Origin: Acidobacteriaceae bacterium
GTDB lineage: Bacteria; Acidobacteriota; Terriglobia; Terriglobales; Acidobacteriaceae
DNA: 8,261 nucleotides
NCBI GenBank assembly: GCA_009781125.1
Contig: WQYS01000093.1
Location: forward strand, 1-8,261
Direction of reading: 5' to 3'
Below are positions 1 through 5,999 of this stretch, in pieces. A program made the position numbers and the translations under genes. Under the pieces are notes generated by a model, which ran no database searches, was not told the DNA's origin, and saw only the letters and a list, made by a program, of their open reading frames with translations. Every line of letters starts with the position of its first letter. The first letter of the stretch is position 1.

Positions 1-109
1 CATCCAGGCGAGTGAGCGCCCACTGCTGCGCCGGTAGCGTTGCGGGCGAGATCATCCATCCGAATAAAGCGGCGGCAATTACAAAAGCAAAGAAGGCACG
101 GCGGAACAT
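1..109 (-). CDS. Secreted protein of unknown function, N-terminal fragment
   Basis: On the minus strand an ATG at 109 opens a frame that runs 36 codons to the window edge without a stop. The peptide starts MFRRAFFAFVIAAALFGWMI and goes on to a Pro-Ala-Gln stretch. This is a typical Sec signal peptide: two arginines, a hydrophobic core at residues 5-20, and possible cleavage near residue 28 (PAQ followed by QW). A good Shine-Dalgarno (AAGGAG, reading 120 to 115) lies 5 nt upstream and supports this start. An AT-rich TATAAA lies just upstream (132 to 127) and could be a -10 box, but I see no convincing -35 and the leader would be very short. The gene diverges from the TPR gene. The mature protein lies outside the window, so no function can be given. 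Confidence 0.72.
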   Translation of the reverse strand, partial: MFRRAFFAFVIAAALFGWMISPATLPAQQWALTRLD

Positions 110-114
110 AAGAA

Positions 115-120
115 CTCCTT
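115..120 (-). promoter_or_regulatory. Shine-Dalgarno of the left-edge secreted protein
   Basis: AAGGAG on the minus strand, 5 nt before the ATG at 109. It matches the anti-SD consensus and fixes the start of the truncated gene. Confidence 0.65.
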
Positions 121-155
121 CGTGTTTTTATAGGGGATTCCTTGAGGCACGATCT

Positions 156-194
156 GAGTGCCCCGTATCTGGCAGCCTTATCGCCAGATGCGGG
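156..194. repeat. REP-like hairpin element, left-half copy
   Basis: The sequence begins with GAGTGCCCC, close to the GGGTGCCCC terminus of the copies at 2041 and 7823. It forms a hairpin with 12-bp arms (162-173 and 183-194, one T.G pair) and the loop AGCCTTATC, which is identical to the left loop of the 2041-2142 copy. The 16 bases at 158-173 are the exact reverse complement of 7910-7925. The 12 bases at 183-194 recur exactly at 7850-7861. A right half is not clear; the sequence after 195 looks decayed. A degenerate partner containing TGCCAG...GGCAC occurs near 254-272. Confidence 0.6.
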
Positions 195-304
195 CTATTC
201 GCGCAGAGCGCGAACCGCTTTTGCTGCTACAGCCAATCAACACTACTACGATGCCAGACGTCAAAGGCACATTTTACCGCTGCCTAGAATTCACTCGGCC
301 ATAA
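195..304. other. Divergent intergenic region, no gene seen
   Basis: This is the middle of the 110-406 non-coding stretch between two divergent genes. It holds a 7-bp hairpin (198-204 with 208-214, loop AGA) and possibly decayed repeat sequence. A plus-strand reading frame crosses it from the left edge, but it has no ribosome binding site and covers repeat sequence and the start of the minus-strand gene, so I do not call it. No convincing regulatory motif was found. Confidence 0.4.
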
Positions 305-342
305 CCCACATCTGACGAAAAGCCGTCAGATGTGGGGCGCCC
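305..342. repeat. REP-like hairpin element, right-half copy
   Basis: A perfect 13-bp stem (305-317 with 324-336) encloses the loop AAAAGC, followed by TGGGGCGCCC. The organisation matches the right half of the 2041-2142 copy (CCCAC, stem, loop ATAAAGC, stem, TGGGGCACCC). The stem bases differ (CATCTGACG here, CATGCGCG there) while the pairing is kept. It lies 60-100 bp upstream of the likely start of the TPR gene. The upstream in-frame GTG at 332 falls inside this stem. Confidence 0.6.
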
Positions 343-394
343 GGTCTTTGTGCTGATTCATAATTCCTCCAGAGCGAACACGCCGGTACGCCGC

Positions 395-400
395 TATACT
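395..400 (+). promoter_or_regulatory. Possible -10 box upstream of the TPR gene
   Basis: TATACT matches the bacterial -10 consensus at five of six positions. No clear -35 was found 16-18 nt upstream. If it is used, transcription would begin around 406-408, at or next to the GTG at 407, implying a leaderless or nearly leaderless mRNA. This is only a sequence match. Confidence 0.3.
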
Positions 401-406
401 TTAGCT

Positions 407-2017
407 GTGCATCGTATCAGTTCCAAACTTCGGCTTTTGCTTGTCTTTCTGTTTCTTCCACTGTTGGGCGCGGCGCAGCAGGCGTCGGATGTTCCCGAGG
501 ACGGCGGCCATCTCGTGCTGGTTCTGCCGTTCGAGAACCGCTCGGGTCAGGCCCCTCTGGGCTGGATCGGCGACTCTTTTCCCGACACCCTGAACCAGCG
601 CCTGAACTCGGCGGGCTTTCTGACCATCTCGCGCGACGACCGCCTTTATGCGCTCGATCATCTTGGCCTGCCGCTCGACTTCAAGCCCACGCGCGCCACC
701 ACCATCCGCATCGCGCAGACGCTTGGCGCCGACTTCGTCGTGGTGGGCAGCTTCAATGTGGTGAACGGACGTATCCAGGTCACGGCGCAGATACTCGATG
801 TCGACCGGCTGCACATGTCCGAGCCTATCGACGACTCTGCCGAGATGGCGCGTCTGTTCGACGTTCAGAACGCTCTGGCCTGGACAATTGCCCGCCGTCT
901 CGACCCAAAGTTTCATGTGGCGCAGCAGAGCTTTCTCTCCGCGTCCGGACAGATACCGCTCAGCGCTTTCGAAAACTATATACGCGGCATCACGGCGGCA
1001 GCGCCCGACGAGCGCATCAAGCGCCTCAAGGACGCCGTGCGCGAGGTGCCCGGCTATACCGCCGCTCTGCTCGCACTAGGCAAGGCGTTGTATGGACAGC
1101 GCCAGTTCGACGAGGCCGCCGCCACGCTCGCAAAGATTCCCGAGACCAGTCCGCTGGCGCTGGAGGCGCATTTCTACATTGGCCTTGCGCGATTCAACTC
1201 CGCCCGTTACGCCGATGCTGAGGCTGCGTTCGGCTTCATCGCCAACCGCTTGCCGCTGCCGGAGGTCATCAACAATCAGGCAGTCGCCGCCAGTCGTCAG
1301 GGGCATGATGCTTCGCCACTCTTCCAGCGCGTCGTGGCCGCCGACCCCAACGACGCCGACTATCACTTCAATCTTGCCGTCTCTTTGTTGCGGCGCGGCG
1401 ATTTTGCCGGAGCCGGGCAAGAGATCGATGCCGCGCTCAAACTGCGCCCCGCTGACGCCGAGGCGGTGGAACTCAAGAGCCGTATCGCGGCCGGCCGCAA
1501 GCCTGCGAAGCCCTCTGTGAACGGCGCTGCGGATGGCGTTGACGATATCGTCGAGCGGATTCGCCGCACCTATTCGGAGGCGTCGTTCCGGCAGGCTGCC
1601 TTTGAGCTGGATCAGATGCGTGCGCTTCGCCTGGCTTCGCTGCCTCCGGCGGCTCAGGCCAGCGAGTACACGCAGGTTGGCCACGAGGCTCTGGCTCAGG
1701 GACTGGTGCTTGAAGCGGAGCAGCAGTTTCAACTGGCTCTTGCCGCCGATCCCAACTCGGCTGCTGCCCACGCGGGACTGGCCCAGGTGCGCGAGCAGAG
1801 CGGAGAACTCGCCGAGGCCCGCTCACAGGCTGAGGTGTCGATCCGGCTCCAGCCCAACGCGGCAGCCTACCTTGTGCTGGCGCGTATCGAACTGCACGCC
1901 AATAATAACGCTGCCTCCGCCGCAAACGTAAAGAAAGCGCTGGAGCTTGAACCCAGTAACTCCGCAGCGAAGGGTATGAAAGAAGCCCTTGCCGCACGAG
2001 GACAGAAACTGCCATGA
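407..2017 (+). CDS. Secreted TolB/FlgO-like and tetratricopeptide repeat protein
   Basis: The product is 536 aa from the GTG at 407. Residues 1-24 form a signal peptide: a basic n-region with R3, K7 and R9, the core LLLVFLFLPLLG, and cleavage near AAQ. Residues 35-170 resemble the TolB-N/FlgO-type domain (strand LVLVLPFENRSG, then GWIGDSFPDTLNQRL, then GADFVVVGSFN). This fold is common in bacterial TPR lipoproteins and signalling proteins. From about 215 to 350 and 418 to 520 there are degenerate TPR units, for example YHFNLAVSLLRRGDFAGAGQEI and AHAGLAQVREQSGELAEA, separated by a low-complexity linker (361-378). The likely role is a periplasmic scaffold for protein-protein contacts; the partner is unknown. 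The stop overlaps the next start (ATGA, 2014-2017), suggesting translational coupling with the NfeD protease. An in-frame GTG at 332 would add 25 residues, but they come from repeat sequence and precede the signal peptide, so I prefer 407. Neither start has an obvious Shine-Dalgarno. Confidence 0.85.
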   Translation: MHRISSKLRLLLVFLFLPLLGAAQQASDVPEDGGHLVLVLPFENRSGQAPLGWIGDSFPDTLNQRLNSAGFLTISRDDRLYALDHLGLPLDFKPTRATTIRIAQTLGADFVVVGSFNVVNGRIQVTAQILDVDRLHMSEPIDDSAEMARLFDVQNALAWTIARRLDPKFHVAQQSFLSASGQIPLSAFENYIRGITAAAPDERIKRLKDAVREVPGYTAALLALGKALYGQRQFDEAAATLAKIPETSPLALEAHFYIGLARFNSARYADAEAAFGFIANRLPLPEVINNQAVAASRQGHDASPLFQRVVAADPNDADYHFNLAVSLLRRGDFAGAGQEIDAALKLRPADAEAVELKSRIAAGRKPAKPSVNGAADGVDDIVERIRRTYSEASFRQAAFELDQMRALRLASLPPAAQASEYTQVGHEALAQGLVLEAEQQFQLALAADPNSAAAHAGLAQVREQSGELAEARSQAEVSIRLQPNAAAYLVLARIELHANNNAASAANVKKALELEPSNSAAKGMKEALAARGQKLP

Positions 2018-3441
2018 TCGATTTTCCCGTTACACGACTTGGGTGCCCCACTCATGCCGCAGCCTTATCGCGGCATGGGTGGGGTCTGAACTGGTTCGGA
2101 CCCCACCCATGCGCGATAAAGCCGCGCATGAATGGGGCACCCAGATTCCTCTCAATTCTGGGCCTGTTGCTGCTGTTGATCCTGCTTCCTTCTGCATTGA
2201 AGGCTCAATCCTCTCAGCCGCTGGTGCTGAAGCTCACGTTGCACGATACGATTCAGCCCATCACGGCCAGCTATATTGACCGCGGCCTCGCTGAGGCTGC
2301 CCGCCGCCGCGCCTCGGCGGTCCTTATCTCGATGGGAACGCCCGGCGGACTGCTCGACTCCACGCGAAACATCGTTCAGGCGATTGAGAACTCGCCGGTT
2401 CCGGTCATTCTTTACGTCTCGCCTTCGGGCAGCCGCGCCGGAAGCGCGGGCTTCTTCCTGCTCGAATCCGCCGATGTCGCCGCCATGGCTCCCGGCACCA
2501 ACGCCGGAGCTGCTCATCCCATCAACGCGAGTGGCACCAAGATGGACCCCGTGCTCGGCGAAAAGATCGAAAACGACACCGAAGCCTTTCTGCGCTCCTA
2601 TGTCAGCCGCCGCAATCGCAACGTCGATGCAGCGGTGGATGCGGTTCGCAACTCGAAGTCCTACAGTGACACGGAAGCCCTCGGTCTGCACCTGATCGAC
2701 CTGACCGCGCCCGACGACGCGGCCCTCCTGCAGGCGCTCGACGGGCGCAGCGTGCGCCGCTTCAACGGCAACACGGAGACGCTGCATCTGGCCAACGCCC
2801 GCATCGAGACGCTGGCTCCGTCCGTGCGCGAGCGGCTGCTGGGACGGCTTGCCAACCCCGATTTTGCCGTTCTGCTGCTGGTGCTCGGAGGCCTGCTCAT
2901 CTACCTTGAGTTCAACGTTCCCGGCACCATCGTTCCCGGAGCTCTGGGCACGCTGCTGGTGCTGCTGGCCCTGTTCGGACTGAATCTGCTGCCCGTGCGA
3001 CACACGGCGATTGCGCTGCTGATCGCCGCCGTGGTGCTGATCGTGCTGGAGGCCAAGTTTGCCAGCCACGGAGTTCTGGGCCTGGCGGGAATCATTGCCC
3101 TTGTCTTTGGTCTCGCAACTCTGGTGGACGCTCCCATTCCCGAGCTGCGCGTGCACACGGCGGTGGCTCTGGCCGCCGGACTCGGCTTTGGCGTAATCAC
3201 CTTCATCCTGGCGTGGATCGCCGTGCGCGCGCGCCGGGGCAAGATACTGACCGGCCCGCAGGCCCTGGTCGGAGCCACAGCCGTAATCCGATCGCCACTG
3301 GCGCCGACGGGCCAGGTGGAGGTGCGCGGCGAGCTGTGGCAGGCCCGTTTTCGAGGGCCCGCGCCGCTGCCGGTCGGGGCCGAGGTCCGTATCAGTACGG
3401 TCGAGGGGCTGACTCTTATCGTCGAGCCTATGGAATCCTGA
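2014..3441 (+). CDS. nfeD: NfeD family membrane-bound serine protease (ClpP class)
   Basis: The product is 475 aa from the ATG at 2014, or 437 aa from the ATG at 2128. Numbered from 2014, a hydrophobic segment at 46-62 ending in LKAQ (about 65) looks like a signal peptide or anchor. Residues 70-240 form the ClpP/SppA-like protease domain: the TPGG turn (109-112), the AGSAG motif with the likely nucleophile Ser144, and a likely general base Lys184 in GEKIEND, by analogy with archaeal PH1510 (Ser/Lys dyad). Five membrane segments follow (about 284-300, 304-326, 330-346, 350-371, 382-404), then the C-terminal OB-fold NfeD domain (412-472) with the family motif GELWQA (439-444). NfeD proteases of this class are known to cleave the C-terminus of partner stomatins/slipins, and a slipin lies downstream. 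The 2014 start has GAGGA 11 nt upstream and overlaps the TPR stop. The start at 2128 lies within a palindromic element and lacks a Shine-Dalgarno, but gives a normal-length signal peptide. The family call is firm; the start is not. Confidence 0.93.
   Translation: MIDFPVTRLGCPTHAAALSRHGWGLNWFGPHPCAIKPRMNGAPRFLSILGLLLLLILLPSALKAQSSQPLVLKLTLHDTIQPITASYIDRGLAEAARRRASAVLISMGTPGGLLDSTRNIVQAIENSPVPVILYVSPSGSRAGSAGFFLLESADVAAMAPGTNAGAAHPINASGTKMDPVLGEKIENDTEAFLRSYVSRRNRNVDAAVDAVRNSKSYSDTEALGLHLIDLTAPDDAALLQALDGRSVRRFNGNTETLHLANARIETLAPSVRERLLGRLANPDFAVLLLVLGGLLIYLEFNVPGTIVPGALGTLLVLLALFGLNLLPVRHTAIALLIAAVVLIVLEAKFASHGVLGLAGIIALVFGLATLVDAPIPELRVHTAVALAAGLGFGVITFILAWIAVRARRGKILTGPQALVGATAVIRSPLAPTGQVEVRGELWQARFRGPAPLPVGAEVRISTVEGLTLIVEPMES
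2041..2142. repeat. Complete 102-bp palindromic REP-like element in the nfeD 5' end
   Basis: Perfect 10-bp terminal inverted repeats (GGGTGCCCCA at 2041-2050, TGGGGCACCC at 2133-2142) enclose two hairpins and a central near-perfect palindrome (2077-2108). The left hairpin pairs 2046-2060 with 2070-2084 (one T.G), with loop AGCCTTATC. The right hairpin pairs 2108-2115 with 2123-2130, with loop ATAAAGC. The two loops are approximately reverse complements, so the whole element is one long imperfect palindrome. Its 102 bp are a multiple of three and contain no stop in the nfeD frame, so it reads as 34 codons if translation begins at 2014. Related hairpins are at 156-194, 305-342 and 7823-7927. 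No encoded transposase is present. Confidence 0.85.
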
Positions 3442-3488
3442 GCCGCGAAGGGCCCCGGCAGGGTAGACTTATAGGGAGTCTTTCGCTC

Positions 3489-3495
3489 AAGGGAG
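3489..3495 (+). promoter_or_regulatory. Shine-Dalgarno of the beta-barrel gene
   Basis: AAGGGAG lies 9 nt before the ATG at 3505 and supports that start. A TAGACT at 3464-3469 could be a -10 box but has no evident -35, so co-transcription with nfeD (63-nt gap) is at least as likely. Confidence 0.5.
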
Positions 3496-3504
3496 TTATA
3501 GCTG

Positions 3505-4203
3505 ATGTTGTTTGTCTCTCGCCCGTTGTGTGTTCGGAGCCTGGCGTTGTGCCTGGCAGCCAGTCTCGCCACTCTCGTGGCCGCGCCGGTGGTGCAGGCG
3601 CAGTCCTCCAGCACCAACACGGCGCTTACGAAACAGCTTCAGCGCCTGGATATTGGCCTCAATGGAACCTACAATACCACCCGCACCGCCTCCGGCCTCA
3701 ACGATCTGCAAGATCTTAGTGTTCCAGTTCAGCAGAAGACAAGCAGCACCACGGGCGCTCTGCTCCAGTTTCGTTACACCAGGTCTCCATGGATGGGCGG
3801 CGAATTCAACATCGGGTACGCGCGCAATACTCATAATTTCAGCAGCACGGAACAAACCGATTACCTTCCCCTTGGCGTGCAAACCAATGCTCTGAGCTTC
3901 ATGCTTGGCTATATTGCTCACCCGCCGCACAAGATCGCAGGACTTCAGCCGTTCTTTGGCGGCGGCGGCGGCTTGATGTACTTCCATACCACCTCAGGAG
4001 GAGGCCAGGGGTTCCTGAAGCAGGGAGTAGGCGGTTATTACTACACGGCCGGAGTCGAAAGGGAGATCGTGCCTCATGTAGGGGTACGAGGCCAGTTCCG
4101 CCAGCTCTTTTACTACGCTCCTGACTTTTACCAGAGCTTCCTCACGATTCAGAAGAACACCAGCACCATGGAACCAGCCGTCGGCATTTACCTTCATTTC
4201 TAA
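3505..4203 (+). CDS. Outer-membrane beta-barrel protein (OmpA/OmpW-like fold)
   Basis: The product is 232 aa. Residues 1-32 are a Sec signal peptide (R6, R11, core SLALCLAASLATLVAAPVV) with probable cleavage at VQA before QSS. The mature part alternates hydrophobic and polar residues with aromatics at strand ends: ALLQFRYTRSPWMGGEFNIGY (85-105), ALSFMLGYIAHPP (129-141), LQPFFGGGGGLMYFHTT (147-163), GYYYTAGVEREIVPHVGVRGQ (177-197). It ends in GIYLHF, the terminal Phe signature recognised by the BAM machinery. About 200 mature residues suits an eight-stranded barrel. A run of five Gly (152-156) is encoded by five GGC triplets. No enzymatic motif is visible, and pore, adhesin or structural roles remain open. 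It lies between nfeD and the slipin gene, an unusual place because those two are often adjacent. It is followed by a terminator-like hairpin. The family is inferred from general features, not from a specific motif. Confidence 0.8.
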   Translation: MLFVSRPLCVRSLALCLAASLATLVAAPVVQAQSSSTNTALTKQLQRLDIGLNGTYNTTRTASGLNDLQDLSVPVQQKTSSTTGALLQFRYTRSPWMGGEFNIGYARNTHNFSSTEQTDYLPLGVQTNALSFMLGYIAHPPHKIAGLQPFFGGGGGLMYFHTTSGGGQGFLKQGVGGYYYTAGVEREIVPHVGVRGQFRQLFYYAPDFYQSFLTIQKNTSTMEPAVGIYLHF

Positions 4204-4220
4204 CGGAGAGAATTCATCGT

Positions 4221-4253
4221 GAAGCCCCGGCCCGTTCCGGGGCTTCTGCCGTT
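4221..4253 (+). terminator. Hairpin terminator after the beta-barrel gene
   Basis: A perfect 10-bp stem (4221-4230 with 4237-4246, GAAGCCCCGG and its complement) has the 6-nt loop CCCGTT. It starts 17 nt after the stop. The tail (TGCCGTTT) is only weakly T-rich, so termination may be partial. It separates the TPR-nfeD-barrel unit from the slipin-SPOR unit. Confidence 0.6.
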
Positions 4254-4315
4254 TGGGGTATTGCTGCATATTCTCTGATCTCTACTTTTCCAGTCATATT
4301 TTTCCGAATCGGCTG

Positions 4316-4321
4316 TAGAAT
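4316..4321 (+). promoter_or_regulatory. Possible -10 box for the slipin gene
   Basis: TAGAAT lies 42 nt upstream of the ATG at 4364, within AT-rich sequence that follows the terminator at 4221-4253. No good -35 hexamer is visible. A promoter is expected here because the upstream unit ends in a hairpin, but this exact box is a guess. Confidence 0.3.
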
Positions 4322-4363
4322 CTAGCACAGAAAAAGTTTCCATTTTGAGGTTATTACCGAGCC

Positions 4364-5158
4364 ATGCCTGACCTTTCGCCTGCTGTATTAATTCTGATTG
4401 CAATTTTTGTCCTGTATCTTCTCAGCTCCATCAAGATCCTCAAGGAGTACGAGCGCGGCGTGATCTTCCGCCTGGGCCGCGTGCGCGAGACGGCCAAAGG
4501 CCCCGGCATCATCCTGGTCTTCCGCCCGCTGGACCAGATCGTGCGCATCTCCCTGCGCCAGGAAGCCATGGAGATTCCCCCGCAGGACATCATCACCCGC
4601 GATAACGTCACCCTCAAGGTGAACGCCGTCATGACGCTGCGCGTGGTCGATCCCACCAAGGCCGTCATCGAGGTGGCCAACTACATCTACCAGACCTCGC
4701 AGTTTGCGCAGACCACGCTTCGCTCCGTGCTGGGCGAGGCCGAGCTGGACCAGATTCTCTCGCACCGCGACCAGCTCAACTCGCGCATTCAGACCATTAT
4801 TGATGCGCACACGGCTCCGTTTGGGGTCAAGGTGGTCTCCGTCGAGGTCAAGCAGGTGGACCTGCCGGAGTCGATGACCCGCGCCATGGCCAAGCAGGCC
4901 GAGGCCGAGCGCGAGAAGCGCGCCAAGATGCTGCACGCCGAGGGCGAGGCCAACGCCGCCCAGAAGCTCGCCGATGCCGCCGCCGTGCTGGCCACGCAGC
5001 CCATCACGCTGCAACTGCGCTACCTGCAGACGCTGACCGAGATCGGCACCGAGAAGAATACGACCATCGTCTTCCCGCTGCCAATAGAGCTGATGAATCT
5101 GCTGAACAAACATCTCGGCCCGATGCCATCGGCCAGCGCAGAACAGGAAAAGAAGTAG
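4364..5158 (+). CDS. Slipin (stomatin/prohibitin SPFH-domain membrane protein)
   Basis: The product is 264 aa, normal for bacterial slipins. An N-terminal membrane segment (residues 6-22, [19 protein letters not shown]) is followed by the SPFH domain. Its family signatures include [18 protein letters not shown] (23-40), [14 protein letters not shown] (46-59), the [13 protein letters not shown] strand (78-90) and [18 protein letters not shown] (119-136). A charged Ala/Glu-rich helix (172-212) is the usual oligomerising coiled coil. The hydrophobic end [15 protein letters not shown] (233-247) is the kind of C-terminal region that NfeD proteases are known to cleave. Slipins form large ring assemblies that scaffold membrane microdomains. 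The nfeD gene lies upstream, separated by one gene and a hairpin. The SPOR gene begins 3 nt after the stop. The Shine-Dalgarno (TGAGGT at 4346-4351) is weak and 12 nt from the start. Confidence 0.95.
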   Translation: MPDLSPAVLILIAIFVLYLLSSIKILKEYERGVIFRLGRVRETAKGPGIILVFRPLDQIVRISLRQEAMEIPPQDIITRDNVTLKVNAVMTLRVVDPTKAVIEVANYIYQTSQFAQTTLRSVLGEAELDQILSHRDQLNSRIQTIIDAHTAPFGVKVVSVEVKQVDLPESMTRAMAKQAEAEREKRAKMLHAEGEANAAQKLADAAAVLATQPITLQLRYLQTLTEIGTEKNTTIVFPLPIELMNLLNKHLGPMPSASAEQEKK

Positions 5159-5161
5159 CCC

Positions 5162-5782
5162 GTGAACACGCTATTCACCCGCGAGATCAAGGAAAGTCCG
5201 GACAGCGACCAGCACGAGGTTACCCTGAATGCTCCCCTGATTCTGGGTATCTTCTTCGCGCTGGCGCTGCTTTGCGGAGTCTTTTTTGCCGTTGGCTACA
5301 CCTTCGGACACAGCCGCTCGCAGCCTGTGGCGGTGAATACGCAGGCTCCGGCTTCGTCGGATCAACCTGTGGATAAGCCGGATACAGGAGACCAGTCCGC
5401 AGACCAGGCCTCTGTCCCTGCCGAGCCTCCGGACGGCTCTGCTGCCGCAAGCAGCTCCTCCGCGGGACAGCCCGCAGCGCCTCCTGCTCACGCCAGCCCT
5501 GTGCCAGCGCGGCCCGCCGCGCCTGCGAACAGAACTCCCGCAGCTTTGCCGTCTGCTCCCGCAGGCCCCGTCTCCATGGTTCAGGTTGCCGCTCTCTCTC
5601 ATGAGGATGACGCGATCTATCTTAGAACCGTGCTGGAGAAGCGCGGTTTTCACGTCGCCATCGTTCGCGCGCCGCAGGATAAGCTGCTTCGCGTGCAGGT
5701 CGGTCCGTTCACGAATCGCAAGGACGCTGAAGCGGCTCGCCAAAAGCTCATCAGCCAGGGCTATAGCCCGATCCTGAAATAA
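5162..5782 (+). CDS. SPOR-domain inner-membrane protein
   Basis: The product is 206 aa from a GTG start. It has a short cytoplasmic N-terminus (1-24), one membrane helix (25-47, APLILGIFFALALLCGVFFAVGY), a long Ala/Pro/Ser-rich linker (51-135), and a C-terminal SPOR domain (137-205). The SPOR domain starts MVQVAAL, has the conserved LRVQVGPFTNRKDAEAA helix entry (176-192) and ends in GYSPIL. SPOR domains bind glycan strands lacking stem peptides, which are enriched at division septa. The layout resembles FtsN/DedD-type proteins, so a periplasmic septal peptidoglycan role is likely, but I do not assign a specific ortholog. The start is 3 nt after the slipin stop, and the purine-rich AGGAAAAGAAG at the end of the slipin gene can act as its ribosome binding site. 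The pair is therefore probably one operon. Confidence 0.9.
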   Translation: MNTLFTREIKESPDSDQHEVTLNAPLILGIFFALALLCGVFFAVGYTFGHSRSQPVAVNTQAPASSDQPVDKPDTGDQSADQASVPAEPPDGSAAASSSSAGQPAAPPAHASPVPARPAAPANRTPAALPSAPAGPVSMVQVAALSHEDDAIYLRTVLEKRGFHVAIVRAPQDKLLRVQVGPFTNRKDAEAARQKLISQGYSPILK

Positions 5783-5810
5783 TCAGGCGCTGCCTTTAAT
5801 CTTTGGGGTC

Positions 5811-5944
5811 GTCATCCTGAACGAAGTGAAGGACCCCCGTATTTCGTGCGGCACAATTTCCAGGTAAAGGCTACCAATAAAAGTCATCGCCGCTACATAC
5901 AAAATGCGGGGGTTCTTCGGTCGCCGCGGCGACCTCAGAATGAC
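5811..5944. repeat. 134-bp inverted-repeat element between convergent genes
   Basis: The left arm (5811-5845: GTCATCCTGA, then GAAG/GGACCCCCGTATTT) is matched in inverted orientation by the right arm (5901-5944: AAAATGCGGGGGTTCTTC ... TCAGAATGAC). The terminal 10 bp differ at one position. The right arm carries an extra perfect 16-bp palindrome (5919-5934) that the left arm lacks. The middle (5846-5900) is AT-richer and unpaired. The element fills most of the gap between the SPOR gene and the converging plsC gene and may act as a bidirectional transcription barrier. No open reading frame in it looks real. The termini resemble the TCATTCTGAGCGAAG-type intergenic repeats seen in many bacterial genomes; that comparison is from memory. 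Confidence 0.75.
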
Positions 5945-5999
5945 ATCAAAAAGTTTGATGGACAGGTTCTGATGTTAACCAAATGGCATTTTGTTGGGA

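Noticed and set aside
198..214. 7-bp hairpin as a terminator
   Set aside because: It lies between two divergent gene starts, where no transcript is expected to end, and the loop is only three bases.
12..287. Plus-strand reading frame of 91 codons at the left edge
   Set aside because: No ribosome binding site. It crosses a repeat hairpin and runs opposite the well-supported start of the minus-strand secreted protein.
156..342. CRISPR-like array from the repeated hairpins
   Set aside because: The repeats are not evenly spaced, occur in both orientations, differ in stem sequence, and have no spacers or cas genes.
2152..3156. Long minus-strand reading frame (334 codons) opposite nfeD
   Set aside because: Gln/Gly/Arg/His-rich product with no recognisable domain, exactly antisense to a well-supported nfeD gene. 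Such frames are common opposite GC-rich genes.
3958..3972. Five GGC triplets in the beta-barrel gene, as a phase-variation tract
   Set aside because: Triplet changes would not shift the frame, and five units are too few to suggest slippage. It is a short polyglycine run only.
4388..5113. Minus-strand reading frame (241 codons) opposite the slipin gene
   Set aside because: Leu/Gly/Asp-rich low-complexity product antisense to an unmistakable SPFH gene, with no ribosome binding site.
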